Assembly (NCBI GenBank): GCA_946404585.1
Contig: CAMJEC010000001.1
Span: forward strand, 1-42,399
Origin: an uncultured Caryophanales bacterium
Lineage (GTDB): Bacteria; Bacillota_I; Bacilli_A; RFN20; CAG-826
Length of the DNA: 42,399 nt
Direction of reading: 5' to 3'
The first letter of the stretch is position 1. Every line of letters begins with the position of its first letter. Made by a program: the position numbers and the translations under genes. Below are positions 24,250-33,343 of the stretch, piece after piece. The notes beneath the pieces were generated by a model, which had not been told where the DNA came from, did no database searches, and saw only the letters and a list, made by a program, of their open reading frames with translations.

Positions 24250-25746
24250 TTAGTTTGATTGATTCTCTTCTTTCTTATGGAATAAGTGGATTTGCATATC
24301 ATCTGGAAGAATCCAAGAAAGAATGAAGGCAATGATAAACATATTAAGTACGTTATTAGATAACATGTCTTCTAACCAACCGACTCCTAATTTATCAAAG
24401 AGATCTAATGACATAGCAGTACCACCACCTACGGTGACTGTTGCGATTGTCATACCAAAGCCAAGACAAATACTTAAAGCGGTGATTGTGATATTTTTAT
24501 CACTCCAGCCAATTTCTGAAATAGATTTCATACCGATAATGGCAATGGAACCAAATAAGATGACCATTGAACCACCGATAACAGCATCAGGGATGGTGAA
24601 TAAGAAATTAGCAATTGGTGGGAAGAAGCTAGCAATGACTAAGAATGCTGCGCCTAAGAAAATAGTGAAACGGTTTGTCACTTTGGTTTGTGAAACAATA
24701 CCAACGTTTTGAGCGTAAATTGTTAATGGGAAAGCACCGAACAAAGCGGCAATCGCGCTATTAGCGCCATAGATGATAAGACCACCATTAATTTCACGAG
24801 CAGTGGCTTTTCTTCCTAAAGCAATCTTCGCAGTTGTATCGGTATTACCGATAGCTTCTATTGTCGTGGCAATAAAGCAGATTGAAGTTAAGATACATGG
24901 CACAAGTTCAAATCTAATTCGAGTGATATTGATTAAATGTGGGTAATCAATGACACCATGTGAGCCCACAAATTCAGTAATCGCAAGACCATTAAAATTA
25001 ATCATGCCAGGGAAGCAACAGCTCAAAATATAGCCCACAATAATACCGACGACTACGTTAAGATTTTTCCATACACCTGTCATGAATATTGACCATAATA
25101 ATGAAGTAATTAATGTCGCTAAAGCAACGATGATATAGCAAAAATAAGCGACAGGTGTACCAGTTTCCCCTGTATTAATGATATTTGTGATGATAGTTGT
25201 GCCACCTAAAAAACTATTCGCACCACTGGTCAATAAAGATAGGCCAACACCTAAGACCACAATCGCTGGAACGATTGGTTTAATGAGCTTGCCCCACCAT
25301 CTATAAAAGAGTGAGAAGACTATCGCAAATAAGGCACCAAATATAATGGAACCTAGAATTGTATAATAAGCCGTTACTGGATCACTAGATGCAGCGGTAC
25401 TTGTACCGATAGTTAATAATACTGGTACAAAGGTAAATGATGTGCCTAGTACAACGGGTAATCTAACACCTATTAATAATTGAGCAATCGCGCCAATACC
25501 CGCCATAAAGACTGCGCCTAATAAAGCTTGAACACCTAATTGACTGTCTAATAGACCAATCGCGGCAAAGACAATAATGATTGGGGTGATATTAGCGACA
25601 AACATCGCTAAAATATGCTGCAAACCGAAAGGAATCGCACTACCAATTGGCACGCGATTATCTAATGCGAATAAGTTGTCTTTAGAGGCAGGGCCTTTAA
25701 AAACAGACTTAATGCCTTTGCCTAAGTCGGTGAAAAATCTTTTCAT
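24250..25746 (-). CDS. NCS2-family xanthine/uracil permease
   Basis: A 498-residue nucleobase:cation symporter in the cytoplasmic membrane with about 14 hydrophobic segments. It starts PFGLQHILAMFVANITPIII and contains the signature YAQNVGIVSQTK, whose Gln-Asn pair is the form found in xanthine/uric acid transporters; uracil transporters usually have Glu-Asn there. Further conserved blocks are the ATTIEAIGNTDTT region and IPDAVIGGSMVILFG. Together with the adjacent guanine deaminase (start overlapping its stop as TAATG) this points to purine-base uptake and salvage. The exact base is inferred. Confidence 0.93.
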   Translation of the reverse strand: MKRFFTDLGKGIKSVFKGPASKDNLFALDNRVPIGSAIPFGLQHILAMFVANITPIIIVFAAIGLLDSQLGVQALLGAVFMAGIGAIAQLLIGVRLPVVLGTSFTFVPVLLTIGTSTAASSDPVTAYYTILGSIIFGALFAIVFSLFYRWWGKLIKPIVPAIVVLGVGLSLLTSGANSFLGGTTIITNIINTGETGTPVAYFCYIIVALATLITSLLWSIFMTGVWKNLNVVVGIIVGYILSCCFPGMINFNGLAITEFVGSHGVIDYPHLINITRIRFELVPCILTSICFIATTIEAIGNTDTTAKIALGRKATAREINGGLIIYGANSAIAALFGAFPLTIYAQNVGIVSQTKVTNRFTIFLGAAFLVIASFFPPIANFLFTIPDAVIGGSMVILFGSIAIIGMKSISEIGWSDKNITITALSICLGFGMTIATVTVGGGTAMSLDLFDKLGVGWLEDMLSNNVLNMFIIAFILSWILPDDMQIHLFHKKEENQSN

Positions 25747-26198
25747 TAATAATTAACCTTATCACTAATACGCTTGTATTCCCCGTATAATTTGAGACAT
25801 TCTTTACGATCTAATTCGTGAATTAATTGTTCACGATTTTCAAATTGTTCATAGAACTTCTTATCTCTGAAACCGATTTCTTCGGTATCTAAGATATTGC
25901 AGCCATAATAGATCTTATCAATATTGGCCCATAATATCGCGGCCATACACATTGGGCATGGTTCACCAGTTGTGTAGATTTCACAACCGCTTAAATCAAA
26001 AGTGCCTAATTTCTTACAGGCTTTATGGATTGCCATGATTTCACCATGACAAGTTGGATCGTTATTTTTAACAACTTGGTTATGCCCTTTAGCGATAACC
26101 TCATCATTTTTAACAATCACCGCACCGAAAGGACCACCATGTCCATTTCTAATGCCTTTTTTGGCTTCGTTAATAGCCATTTTCATGTATTTGTTCAT
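25746..26198 (-). CDS. guaD: Guanine deaminase (cytidine deaminase fold)
   Basis: A 150-residue zinc deaminase converting guanine to xanthine. Motifs: GGPFGAVIV, the zinc-binding CHGEIMAIHKA (in the HAE position His-Gly-Glu appears as C-HGE) and TTGEPCPMCMAAILWA (PCxxC). The C-terminal block IGFRDKKFYEQFE resembles B. subtilis GuaD, which distinguishes it from TadA. Two ATGs are possible; 26198 is chosen because AAAGGA lies 6 bases upstream of it, while it abuts the ATG at 26204. The stop overlaps the permease start (TAATG). Product xanthine could be used by the salvage pathway; no phosphoribosyltransferase is nearby. Confidence 0.9.
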   Translation of the reverse strand: MNKYMKMAINEAKKGIRNGHGGPFGAVIVKNDEVIAKGHNQVVKNNDPTCHGEIMAIHKACKKLGTFDLSGCEIYTTGEPCPMCMAAILWANIDKIYYGCNILDTEEIGFRDKKFYEQFENREQLIHELDRKECLKLYGEYKRISDKVNY

Positions 26199-26209
26199 AA
26201 TCATTCCTT

Positions 26210-26551
26210 TTAGGCAAATAAGATGGCGATTAACGCCTTCATTTGCTCATTGCTGAGAAAACCTTCAATCTCATAGAGATATGGCCCACAGTATTGTTTG
26301 ATTCTATTGCCTTCAACTTCGGCAATATAGTTACCACAGTAACGTTGGATTCTTCTACCATCAAACACTAAAAGATAATTACCACAATAACGTTGGATTT
26401 TATCAGTGCTTATATCATAAAGATAATTACCGCAGTATTTTTGTAGCTTTCCATTACTGATTTGGTACAAATATGGTCCACAGTATTCTTGAATTTTATC
26501 CCCATTAATTTCGAGGATGTAATTACCACAATAACGTTTAATTCTTGCCAT
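26210..26551 (-). CDS. Six-fold YCGNY repeat protein, unknown
   Basis: A 113-residue protein made almost wholly of six tandem 16-residue repeats (residues 3-98) of the form (R/K)I(Q/K)xYCG(N/P)YLxxIxGx, then a 15-residue helical tail (LSNEQMKALIAILFA). Every repeat keeps Tyr-Cys-Gly, giving six evenly spaced cysteines that could line one edge of a beta-sheet or solenoid and bind metal or form disulfides. There is no signal peptide. The start MARIKRYCG is chosen since it lies 1 base after the upstream stop; the frame is open further upstream but would overlap the LURP-one gene. No RBS is seen, so translation is probably coupled. I know no firmly characterised family. Confidence 0.8.
   Translation of the reverse strand: MARIKRYCGNYILEINGDKIQEYCGPYLYQISNGKLQKYCGNYLYDISTDKIQRYCGNYLLVFDGRRIQRYCGNYIAEVEGNRIKQYCGPYLYEIEGFLSNEQMKALIAILFA
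26258..26545 (-). repeat. Six tandem 48-bp coding repeats
   Basis: Each 48-bp unit encodes one 16-residue YCG(N/P)Y repeat. At DNA level the most conserved piece is TA(A/T)TTACCACA(A/G)TAACGTTGGAT-like sequence on the plus strand. Units have diverged at third positions and in the non-core residues, so the array is old rather than a recent expansion. Confidence 0.85.
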
Positions 26552-26552
26552 A

Positions 26553-27056
26553 TTAGTAGCTGCTTGACGCTTCAGCGTTTCTTTGGTCTGTGATGTTATC
26601 AATCGCAATCACAAAGGCCACAAAGAACGATAAGTCATAGCCATCTTCTAAAGATAAGACGAATGAATCTCTTAAAGAAATCTTCCTTGCAACGTGTCCG
26701 ATTTCTTTACCGTCAAGGATAATATGATAATCGAATCCTAAAATATTTCCAGTAATTTCTAAATTACCTAATGAAGATTGAACGAAATAACGGTCATGGA
26801 CAGACCAGAATTTCCTTCTAATGAACGCTACTTGGTTACCATCTTTATCATAGACCATGGCTTTTTTCACAAAGAATGTCCAGAATTTGTTTCTTACTGT
26901 GTATAGTAAGTTACCTTCCATGTCTTGAACGAATTTCTTTCTAGTGACAGTCCAGAATTTGCCTTTCACATAAAAGACATCTCTTTCTTCCATGTCCTTA
27001 ACGTAGGAGCCACCTCTTAAAGAAATCCACTTATTTCTGATGCTTACTTGTTGCAT
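26553..27056 (-). CDS. LURP-one-related (tubby-like fold) protein
   Basis: A 167-residue protein of the LURP-one/YxjI family, a 12-stranded beta barrel around a hydrophobic helix. The typical alternating short strands are seen: WISLRGGSYVKDM, VFYVKGKFWTVTRKKFVQDM, LYTVRNKFWTFFVKKAMVYD and a C-terminal hydrophobic helix (DLSFFVAFVIAIDNI). The FW repeats (KFWTV, KFWTF, KFWSV) mark successive hairpins. The ATG at 27056 has the RBS AAAGGAA; an upstream in-frame ATG at 27089 has none. Family function in bacteria is unclear; tubby-like relatives bind phosphoinositides or act as membrane scramblases. It is first in the run leading to the repeat protein, guanine deaminase and permease. Confidence 0.88.
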   Translation of the reverse strand: MQQVSIRNKWISLRGGSYVKDMEERDVFYVKGKFWTVTRKKFVQDMEGNLLYTVRNKFWTFFVKKAMVYDKDGNQVAFIRRKFWSVHDRYFVQSSLGNLEITGNILGFDYHIILDGKEIGHVARKISLRDSFVLSLEDGYDLSFFVAFVIAIDNITDQRNAEASSSY

Positions 27057-27111
27057 ATTAAATAATTCCTTTCGCTTATTAAATATCAATAATGTTTATT
27101 AACGCATGAAT

Positions 27112-27117
27112 ATTATA
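27112..27117 (-). promoter_or_regulatory. Probable -10 of the LURP-one/purine operon
   Basis: TATAAT on the minus strand, about 55 bases upstream of the LURP-one start; the -35 is unclear. Confidence 0.45.
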
Positions 27118-27170
27118 AAGTATTTCATCTTTAAATGAAATAACAATCAAAACGACCTTAATGACCGCTT

Positions 27171-29423
27171 CTAATTGATTTTTTCATCCGCGATACTATA
27201 TTCGCCTTTTTGAATCTTTTCTAATAGTTCATCATAGGAAAGAGGCTTACCATATAAATAGCCTTGTAAACGGCCACAGCTTACTTCTTCCAAGAACTTC
27301 GCTTGTTCATCGGTTTCAACGCCTTCACAAAGGGTCTTCATGCCAATTTGGTCCGCAAGAGAAATAACGGATTTAATTAAAGCTTTAGCTTTTTCGTTGC
27401 CATTAAAACCCACGAGGAAAGCCATATCAAGCTTTAAAACATCAAAGTCAAAGTCTTTTAAGACATTGAATGAAGAATAACCACTACCAAAGTCATCAAG
27501 CCATGTCGCAAATCCTTTAGCGTGTAATCTATTAATTGTGTTCTTTAATAAATCAACTTCGTTAGTTAAAGCACTTTCAGTGATTTCAACGTGTAATAAT
27601 TCATGTGGGACTTGATATTGTTCAACAATCTCATTAACGACTTCTACGATATCAATAATACCAAAGTCCGCTCTAGAGAAGTTAATAGAGACTGGAAGAA
27701 CTGGTAAACCCTTATCCATATTATGACGAATGTCAGCACAGACGATTCTTAATATTTCTTTATCTAATTTATAGACAAGTTGGTTGTTTTCTAATACTGG
27801 AATAAATTTACCAGGAGAGAGAAAACCATATTTAGGATCAATCCATCTCGCTAAAGCTTCAACACCACATAATGTTCTACCTTTAGACCAGACAACTGGT
27901 TGATAATAGGCTTTTAAGTAGCCATTTTTAATGGCTTCGTCAATATGAGTAACGATATATTGGTTCATCAAATAGTTATCATGCATCTTGTCATCGTAGA
28001 AGAGGATGATTTTTGTAGTAGACATACGCTTAAGTTCCGCATATGCGTAGCGGGCTTTTTCAACGGCATAGTGAGGATCTTCTCTTGGGTCATAGACTTC
28101 CGCTGCACCAACTTTAATACTAGGTTTAATTTCTGGATCTGTTTCTTCCACTCGTCTAGCCACTTCAAAAATCTTATCTTGGACTTTTAAGTTAATGGTA
28201 AAGACAACAAAGTGGTCGTCAGATTGACGGGTGATTAATGAATTCTCATTAAAGACATCGGAAATAATCTGACCAACTGTCTTTAAGAACTCATTACCTT
28301 TTTTAAAACCTTTTTGGTCGTTATAGACTTTGAAGTTTGTAATGTTAATAAATAGATAAACACTGTTACCACGTTCGATGTGATATTCAGCGATTTTTTG
28401 TCTAACTTGTAAGGTGAAATATTCAAAAGATAATAAGCCTGTGAGTTTATCTTTAGTGGCTAACTCTTCTAGCTCTTCATCTTTATTAGCCTCAGAAATA
28501 CGTTGGTTATAGATAGATATACACACCATCGCTAAAGAAATAACAAATGTAAGATAGTTGACTTCGTCACCTTCTGGGAATCTTCTTTGCCCGAAGTTAG
28601 CAGCGCCCTTAATGGCGAAATAGAAGCCCAAGAATAAGGTACCTAAGATACCAATGGAAATAATTGGGTTCCAGATTAATAAGCAGCCAATGTAAATTGT
28701 GAACATCAAGAAGCAAATAATTTCTTTATTTTCATACATGACATTGCCACTGCCATCTGGCATATAGACAACATTACCCGCGGCATCTTTAACCGCCTTA
28801 ACACTCACGAAGTCACCATAGGAGACCATCACGCCAAACATCAAACAGACAAAGGCGAATAAGGAAATGACCATGACGGAGCTTAATGAAGCACGTTTAC
28901 CACCCTTATATCGATAAATAGAGGCAAAAATCATGCCAATATCGAAGAGAATAACTGAAACATAGAAGAATATCTTAAAGATACCTTTAATCGTATTAAC
29001 ATCAGTGTTGAACTTAATTGATTTGTAGTAGAACTCTAATGGCATCAAAGCACAAATAGCAAGAGAAAAACCAGCGAAGACAAGTGTCCACACTAATCGT
29101 TTTAAGCTTCTTACTTTGCTAACGTACTGAACTGAATAGAAAAACATCGCAAAACCCATCGACATCAATAAGAAGAAGTTCGAAGTGTTTTGGAAAATAA
29201 CGCGGAAAGGCGAATAAGTATTCGCTGGATCCATTAATGTTGGAACGATGTATTTGTGGGTTTGTCTTAAAATAAGCCAAATTTCCAACACGAAAATAAC
29301 AACAGACATAAAGATCGCAGATCTCATGTTTGCTTCATTTAAATAGTTCTTAACGTATTTTGATTTTTTGCGTAAACCAAAAATGTTTAAAAAACCATTC
29401 CAAATTTTAGATAGAGTTCCCAT
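27171..29423 (-). CDS. Membrane c-di-GMP phosphodiesterase with degenerate GGDEF and intact EAL
   Basis: A 750-residue protein. The N-terminal 320 residues have about eight membrane helices with an extracellular-looking insert (DAAGNVVYMPDGSGNVMYEN). A GGDEF domain follows (from TKDKLTGLLSFEYF) but its signature reads RQSDDHF in place of RxGGDEF, so cyclase activity should be lost. The EAL domain (about 490-740) keeps VEALARW, HVEITESAL, LDDFGSGYSSF, VLKLDMAFL and CEGVETDEQ, all residues needed for phosphodiesterase activity. It should lower c-di-GMP, with the degenerate GGDEF possibly sensing GTP. No Shine-Dalgarno precedes the ATG; TATACT ends 10 bases upstream. Confidence 0.93.
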   Translation of the reverse strand: MGTLSKIWNGFLNIFGLRKKSKYVKNYLNEANMRSAIFMSVVIFVLEIWLILRQTHKYIVPTLMDPANTYSPFRVIFQNTSNFFLLMSMGFAMFFYSVQYVSKVRSLKRLVWTLVFAGFSLAICALMPLEFYYKSIKFNTDVNTIKGIFKIFFYVSVILFDIGMIFASIYRYKGGKRASLSSVMVISLFAFVCLMFGVMVSYGDFVSVKAVKDAAGNVVYMPDGSGNVMYENKEIICFLMFTIYIGCLLIWNPIISIGILGTLFLGFYFAIKGAANFGQRRFPEGDEVNYLTFVISLAMVCISIYNQRISEANKDEELEELATKDKLTGLLSFEYFTLQVRQKIAEYHIERGNSVYLFINITNFKVYNDQKGFKKGNEFLKTVGQIISDVFNENSLITRQSDDHFVVFTINLKVQDKIFEVARRVEETDPEIKPSIKVGAAEVYDPREDPHYAVEKARYAYAELKRMSTTKIILFYDDKMHDNYLMNQYIVTHIDEAIKNGYLKAYYQPVVWSKGRTLCGVEALARWIDPKYGFLSPGKFIPVLENNQLVYKLDKEILRIVCADIRHNMDKGLPVLPVSINFSRADFGIIDIVEVVNEIVEQYQVPHELLHVEITESALTNEVDLLKNTINRLHAKGFATWLDDFGSGYSSFNVLKDFDFDVLKLDMAFLVGFNGNEKAKALIKSVISLADQIGMKTLCEGVETDEQAKFLEEVSCGRLQGYLYGKPLSYDELLEKIQKGEYSIADEKIN

Positions 29424-29433
29424 TTGTACTTTT

Positions 29434-29439
29434 AGTATA
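29434..29439 (-). promoter_or_regulatory. Putative -10 just before the GGDEF/EAL gene
   Basis: TATACT on the minus strand with only 10 bases to the ATG, predicting a leader of about 3-4 bases. No -35 match. Confidence 0.45.
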
Positions 29440-29542
29440 ACGCGATTTTTAAGCGTGTATATGTGTACGCAGAAGAAAACTCAAAAAAGAATTGATGACA
29501 ATTGAAAAATATTTTTTAAAAAATTCTTGACTGGTATGTAAC

Positions 29543-29568
29543 AAAAAACGGGATTTTGTAACCCCGTT
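29543..29568 (-). terminator. Terminator of the two-lipoprotein operon
   Basis: On the minus strand AACGGG...CCCGTT (29568-29563 with 29552-29547), then a T run. It follows the 398-residue lipoprotein stop by about 6 bases. Confidence 0.8.
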
Positions 29569-29574
29569 ATTGTT

Positions 29575-30771
29575 TTAGTCAGTTGGTCTAATGAATCTTA
29601 AATGCAAGATACCATTAGGGAATAATGATTGCTCGAACGTATCTAGTTGAATCTTTGGAACAAAATATAATTCAACGAATAACGTTTCTGAACCCACTAC
29701 TTTTTCATAGTAATATCTCACGTAGCCTAATTTCTTTAAATCATCTTTTTCAGTTGTGATATTAGATAATGTAAAGCCAAGAGATTCTAAATATGAACGA
29801 TAGTTACTAACTTGATCTCCTGCGAGGAAGTCTTCATAGAAGATTTGTTGAACTATTTTGTCATTGTTATAGGTCACATAACTATCGTGAGCATAACTTG
29901 TGCCTGCAGGCGCATTGATGTCCATGGCAAACATGCTATTTAAAGCAGTTTTAACTTCACTAGGGAATTCATTAGTGATTTCTAATCTAGGAGCATTCGC
30001 TAAATAATTAGTCACACTTTCATGTGTTGTTGTTCCTAAATCCTTAACTGTGAAGCTCATTTGGAATGTTCCAAAATCATTAGAAATAGCAGTTGTTTCA
30101 TATTTAGCGGACTTTCCATCACTAGCAAGAGTTAATTTGCTTGTGAATGTATCACTGCCTTCCGCTAAACTGCCTTGTCCATCTAATTCAGCGATAAGGA
30201 CACTGATTTCTTTTTCAGTGGATGTATAGATGAAGTCATCAGTGGTCTTCTTCCATTTAGATTTAAAGTCTTTCAAGTCATATGTTGTATAGAAGAATTC
30301 ACACATATCAATGTCGTTACTGACTGTCTTACATCTATCTATTTCAATACCATCCTCAATGAAATTGAAATGATATAGGCCTTGGTCAAGATATTTGCAA
30401 TATCCATCATCACCTTGTTCTGCGAATTTTCCAAAGTAATGATTGGTTAGAATATTACCTTCAATGAACTTTTGTTCGATGTAATTTTCATCAATCAAGG
30501 TGGAATTCTTTAAGCCTAGTTTTTCATGAAATGAATCAAATAACTCACTAGGCGTAGGTGGTACTTCTATGGAACTGCTAGAAGATGAGCTAGAAATACT
30601 GCTACTAGAACTGGACGTTTTACTTAATGTGCTGTCACTAGAGGATGTGCTATTCATACTGGAAGTAGATTCAATAGATGAAGATGAGTCACTATTACCA
30701 CTGCTGCTCAAAATTGAATTTGAGCAAGCAGTAAGCACTAATAATGAAATTAATGGTAATAGTTTCTTCAT
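29575..30771 (-). CDS. Predicted lipoprotein with serine-rich linker (398 residues)
   Basis: Lipoprotein signal peptide with lipobox LTAC (mature Cys at about 16), then a roughly 55-residue linker of almost only Ser, Thr, Asn and Asp (residues 17-70), then a folded domain of about 325 residues. I do not recognise the domain; it has alternating strands (TYDLKDFKSKW, ETTAISNDFGTFQMSFTV) and a later alpha/beta part (YRSYLESLGFTLSNITT). The linker would lift the domain through the cell wall. It starts 1 base after the stop of the 856-residue lipoprotein gene, without a strong RBS, so the two are coupled. Confidence 0.82.
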   Translation of the reverse strand: MKKLLPLISLLVLTACSNSILSSSGNSDSSSSIESTSSMNSTSSSDSTLSKTSSSSSSISSSSSSSSIEVPPTPSELFDSFHEKLGLKNSTLIDENYIEQKFIEGNILTNHYFGKFAEQGDDGYCKYLDQGLYHFNFIEDGIEIDRCKTVSNDIDMCEFFYTTYDLKDFKSKWKKTTDDFIYTSTEKEISVLIAELDGQGSLAEGSDTFTSKLTLASDGKSAKYETTAISNDFGTFQMSFTVKDLGTTTHESVTNYLANAPRLEITNEFPSEVKTALNSMFAMDINAPAGTSYAHDSYVTYNNDKIVQQIFYEDFLAGDQVSNYRSYLESLGFTLSNITTEKDDLKKLGYVRYYYEKVVGSETLFVELYFVPKIQLDTFEQSLFPNGILHLRFIRPTD

Positions 30772-30772
30772 A

Positions 30773-33343
30773 TTAAGCGTTCTTATAAATGATGCTTACT
30801 TGTGAGGCTAAAGTGCCAACAGTTAATATTTTGTTACCAACAGTGAGTTTTGCACTGATGTTAGATGCTTTGGTAAAGCCAGCATCAACGCATGCTTGTG
30901 TTAAAGCACTACGATATGCATCTGAAAGTGTTTTATTATCTGTTAATTTGATTCTTAATGTTGTGCTAGAACTGAGTGTACCACCATCGAAGAAACCACT
31001 AACAGTTTCATCGTAGATGTAAGGAATAATAGCGGCTAATTCTTCGCCTAATAAGGTAACCATTTTTTCATAAGCTGCAGGTGATTCTTCTGCCCATGAT
31101 GTTGGATGTGGAGCATCTTTAATTGTGGCTAATTTAGCAACTAAATCTTTTTCAAAATTAGATGTTAAACCAGTTGTGCCATACATAAAGAGTTGAGCAT
31201 ATTGAGCAGTTGTAGAACCATCAGCATATTTGAAGTTGATGGAACTGATGTGATCACCATAAATGGTGAATTTGATTGTGCCATCCATAGCGCTATCTTT
31301 CCAATAGAAGTCATTGAATAAGCCTTTACCACCATTTAAGACACCATCTTTAAAGATGATGTTGCCATCTTCATCGAACTTCATTGTTTCAGGAGCAATG
31401 TTAAGGCCTAATAATGAGGCTAAGGTTTGACCTTCCGCCATTTCAACATCTTTAACGAATTTAGCGGTAGCGGTATCGTCAGATGCATCATCTGTTGTTG
31501 CTTGACCATTATTAGTGGCGGAGAACTCAATCACACCATCATCTAAGACATGATAGCCCTTATAGGTTGTTTCTTTATTTTTGTAATTCTTAATTAAGAT
31601 AGTTTTTTCTGTGACTTTGATTGTAATTAAGTCACTTGGTGAAGAGTGATCGCCAATCATTAAGGTATAGTTAGCACCACTTTCAGTTAATTCATCCATA
31701 TACGCTTTAACTCTTGTTGTATCAGCATCCGCTTCAAATGGGGCTGGAGCCACAATTGTTTCATATGGTAAGACTTCAATTTCAAAGACGTATTTACCAT
31801 ATTTATAAACTGGGGCATCATCTGTACCGATGTTATAGAGCTGGTTAGCTGTTTCGCAGGTGAAGGAAGCAATTTTACCGTTTTCTTCTTTAGCGGTGAT
31901 ATAAGCAAGGGTATTATCACCAATGTTAGCCCACGCTAAATATTTAGCAACAGCATTGGAGTTATAACCCATATAAGAATATGTGTGTGCAGTTGTTTGT
32001 CTGAAATCACTTAATGTTAAAGTGGCAAATGGGAAGGTGAATGAATCCCATTCTCCATAATTTGTTTTAACAAGTTTGTTGTCTGGACCAATGCCAACAT
32101 AGTTAGCGTTGCCACTTTCATCCTTTTCATAGAAGTTATGGATGGTTGTGCCTCTCACTACTTTATCTTCGATTAAGTATTTTTCATCGAAGTGGTATTC
32201 ACTTGTGCCTAAAACAGTAACTGTTTCACCAACGAATTGTTTAATTGTGGCTTTGAGGTGTGCTTTAGTAAGCATGAAGGAAGAAGCAACTTCTTCACTC
32301 ATACCTGTTTCACTGACAGTGACATTTTTAATAGCTTCATCCACGACTGGGGCCACTGTTTTACCAATGTCAGAGAATTTGATATAACCAAAAGCATTAG
32401 TGCTTTCTTCATCAATTTTGTTTGTTTCTGGATTGATGTAAATGACTCTAGCATTTAAATCAAAGTTCTTATCGAAACTGAATTCGATTTTATCAGCATA
32501 TAAGACATATTCAGAACCAACAATCGCGGACATAGCAACGATTGTGTTGTTATCTGTGGTATAGAAAACACCGTTATTTTCTTCAAATGTTAATGCATCA
32601 ACATCAACATAGTGTAAGCCATCTGTATCATATAAGTCAGTGGCGATGACACCTTCACCATTGCTATTTTGATAAACGATATCGTTACCGATGATGAGTT
32701 CGTTATTCACTAATTTGATATAGTGAGCAACTTTATCGAACTCAGTATTTGGAATGATGTTAGTAAATAAGGCTTGTCCTTCATTACTTTGGGCATCAAA
32801 GAAATAGTTTTCCGTTCTATAGATTTTGTTAACACCTAATAAGTTATTAGCGGTTACAGTGAAGTTTTGGCCTTCTTTCATTGTTTTTAAGATAGCCTTA
32901 ACTTTGTTAGCGGTCTTTGCAAATGTCACAGTGAAGGTAATTGTACCATCGTTATAATCGCCATCTTTATGGGCGGTCACAACAAATGTGCCCTCCTTAG
33001 TGGCACTGAAAACACCAGCGTTAACGGAAGCGCCTTCTACTGTTGAGTAAGTCACGCCTTCGACGTTAGAGGTAATTGTCACACTCTCATTGACATCTAG
33101 ATTTGTTTTTTCAGCGGTTAAAACGATGTCGGTTTTTGTCACTACTGAGCTAGATTCACTTGAACTAGAAATTGAGCTAGAGCTTGGTAAGCTAGTTTCA
33201 CTTGAACTAGTGGATGATGTAAGGGATGTGTCACTATTACTTGATGGTGTCACACTACTTGTTGAATTTTGACCAAAGTCACAACCTGCAAGAGTGCCCA
33301 CCAATGCTAAGCTTAGTAACACGGTTTTGATAGATTTTTTCAT
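30773..33343 (-). CDS. Large lipoprotein with Ser-rich linker and Ig-like domain (856 residues)
   Basis: Lipoprotein signal peptide MKKSIKTVLLSLALVGTLAG followed by Cys (lipobox LAGC). A Ser/Thr-rich linker spans about residues 23-68, then an Ig-like domain of the bacterial BIG type (LTAEKTNLDVNESVTITSNV, then GVFSATKEGTFVVTAHKDG). The remaining 700 residues are repetitive in style, with many Tyr/Asn-rich strands and a possible pair of related halves (NFTVTANNLLGVNKIYRTEN versus YTLMIGDHSSPSDLITI), but no family I can name. The start at 33343 is chosen for its GGAG and AAAGGAA upstream and because it begins the signal peptide; an in-frame upstream ATG at 33400 would spoil it. Confidence 0.85.
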   Translation of the reverse strand: MKKSIKTVLLSLALVGTLAGCDFGQNSTSSVTPSSNSDTSLTSSTSSSETSLPSSSSISSSSESSSVVTKTDIVLTAEKTNLDVNESVTITSNVEGVTYSTVEGASVNAGVFSATKEGTFVVTAHKDGDYNDGTITFTVTFAKTANKVKAILKTMKEGQNFTVTANNLLGVNKIYRTENYFFDAQSNEGQALFTNIIPNTEFDKVAHYIKLVNNELIIGNDIVYQNSNGEGVIATDLYDTDGLHYVDVDALTFEENNGVFYTTDNNTIVAMSAIVGSEYVLYADKIEFSFDKNFDLNARVIYINPETNKIDEESTNAFGYIKFSDIGKTVAPVVDEAIKNVTVSETGMSEEVASSFMLTKAHLKATIKQFVGETVTVLGTSEYHFDEKYLIEDKVVRGTTIHNFYEKDESGNANYVGIGPDNKLVKTNYGEWDSFTFPFATLTLSDFRQTTAHTYSYMGYNSNAVAKYLAWANIGDNTLAYITAKEENGKIASFTCETANQLYNIGTDDAPVYKYGKYVFEIEVLPYETIVAPAPFEADADTTRVKAYMDELTESGANYTLMIGDHSSPSDLITIKVTEKTILIKNYKNKETTYKGYHVLDDGVIEFSATNNGQATTDDASDDTATAKFVKDVEMAEGQTLASLLGLNIAPETMKFDEDGNIIFKDGVLNGGKGLFNDFYWKDSAMDGTIKFTIYGDHISSINFKYADGSTTAQYAQLFMYGTTGLTSNFEKDLVAKLATIKDAPHPTSWAEESPAAYEKMVTLLGEELAAIIPYIYDETVSGFFDGGTLSSSTTLRIKLTDNKTLSDAYRSALTQACVDAGFTKASNISAKLTVGNKILTVGTLASQVSIIYKNA

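Noticed and set aside
26258..26545. Regular 48-bp direct repeats resembling a CRISPR array
   Set aside because: The repeats have no unique spacers, lie in frame and encode the 16-residue YCG(N/P)Y protein repeats.
30560..30720. Ser-rich tract as a non-coding microsatellite
   Set aside because: It is in frame within a lipoprotein gene and directly follows a lipobox, where such linkers are expected.
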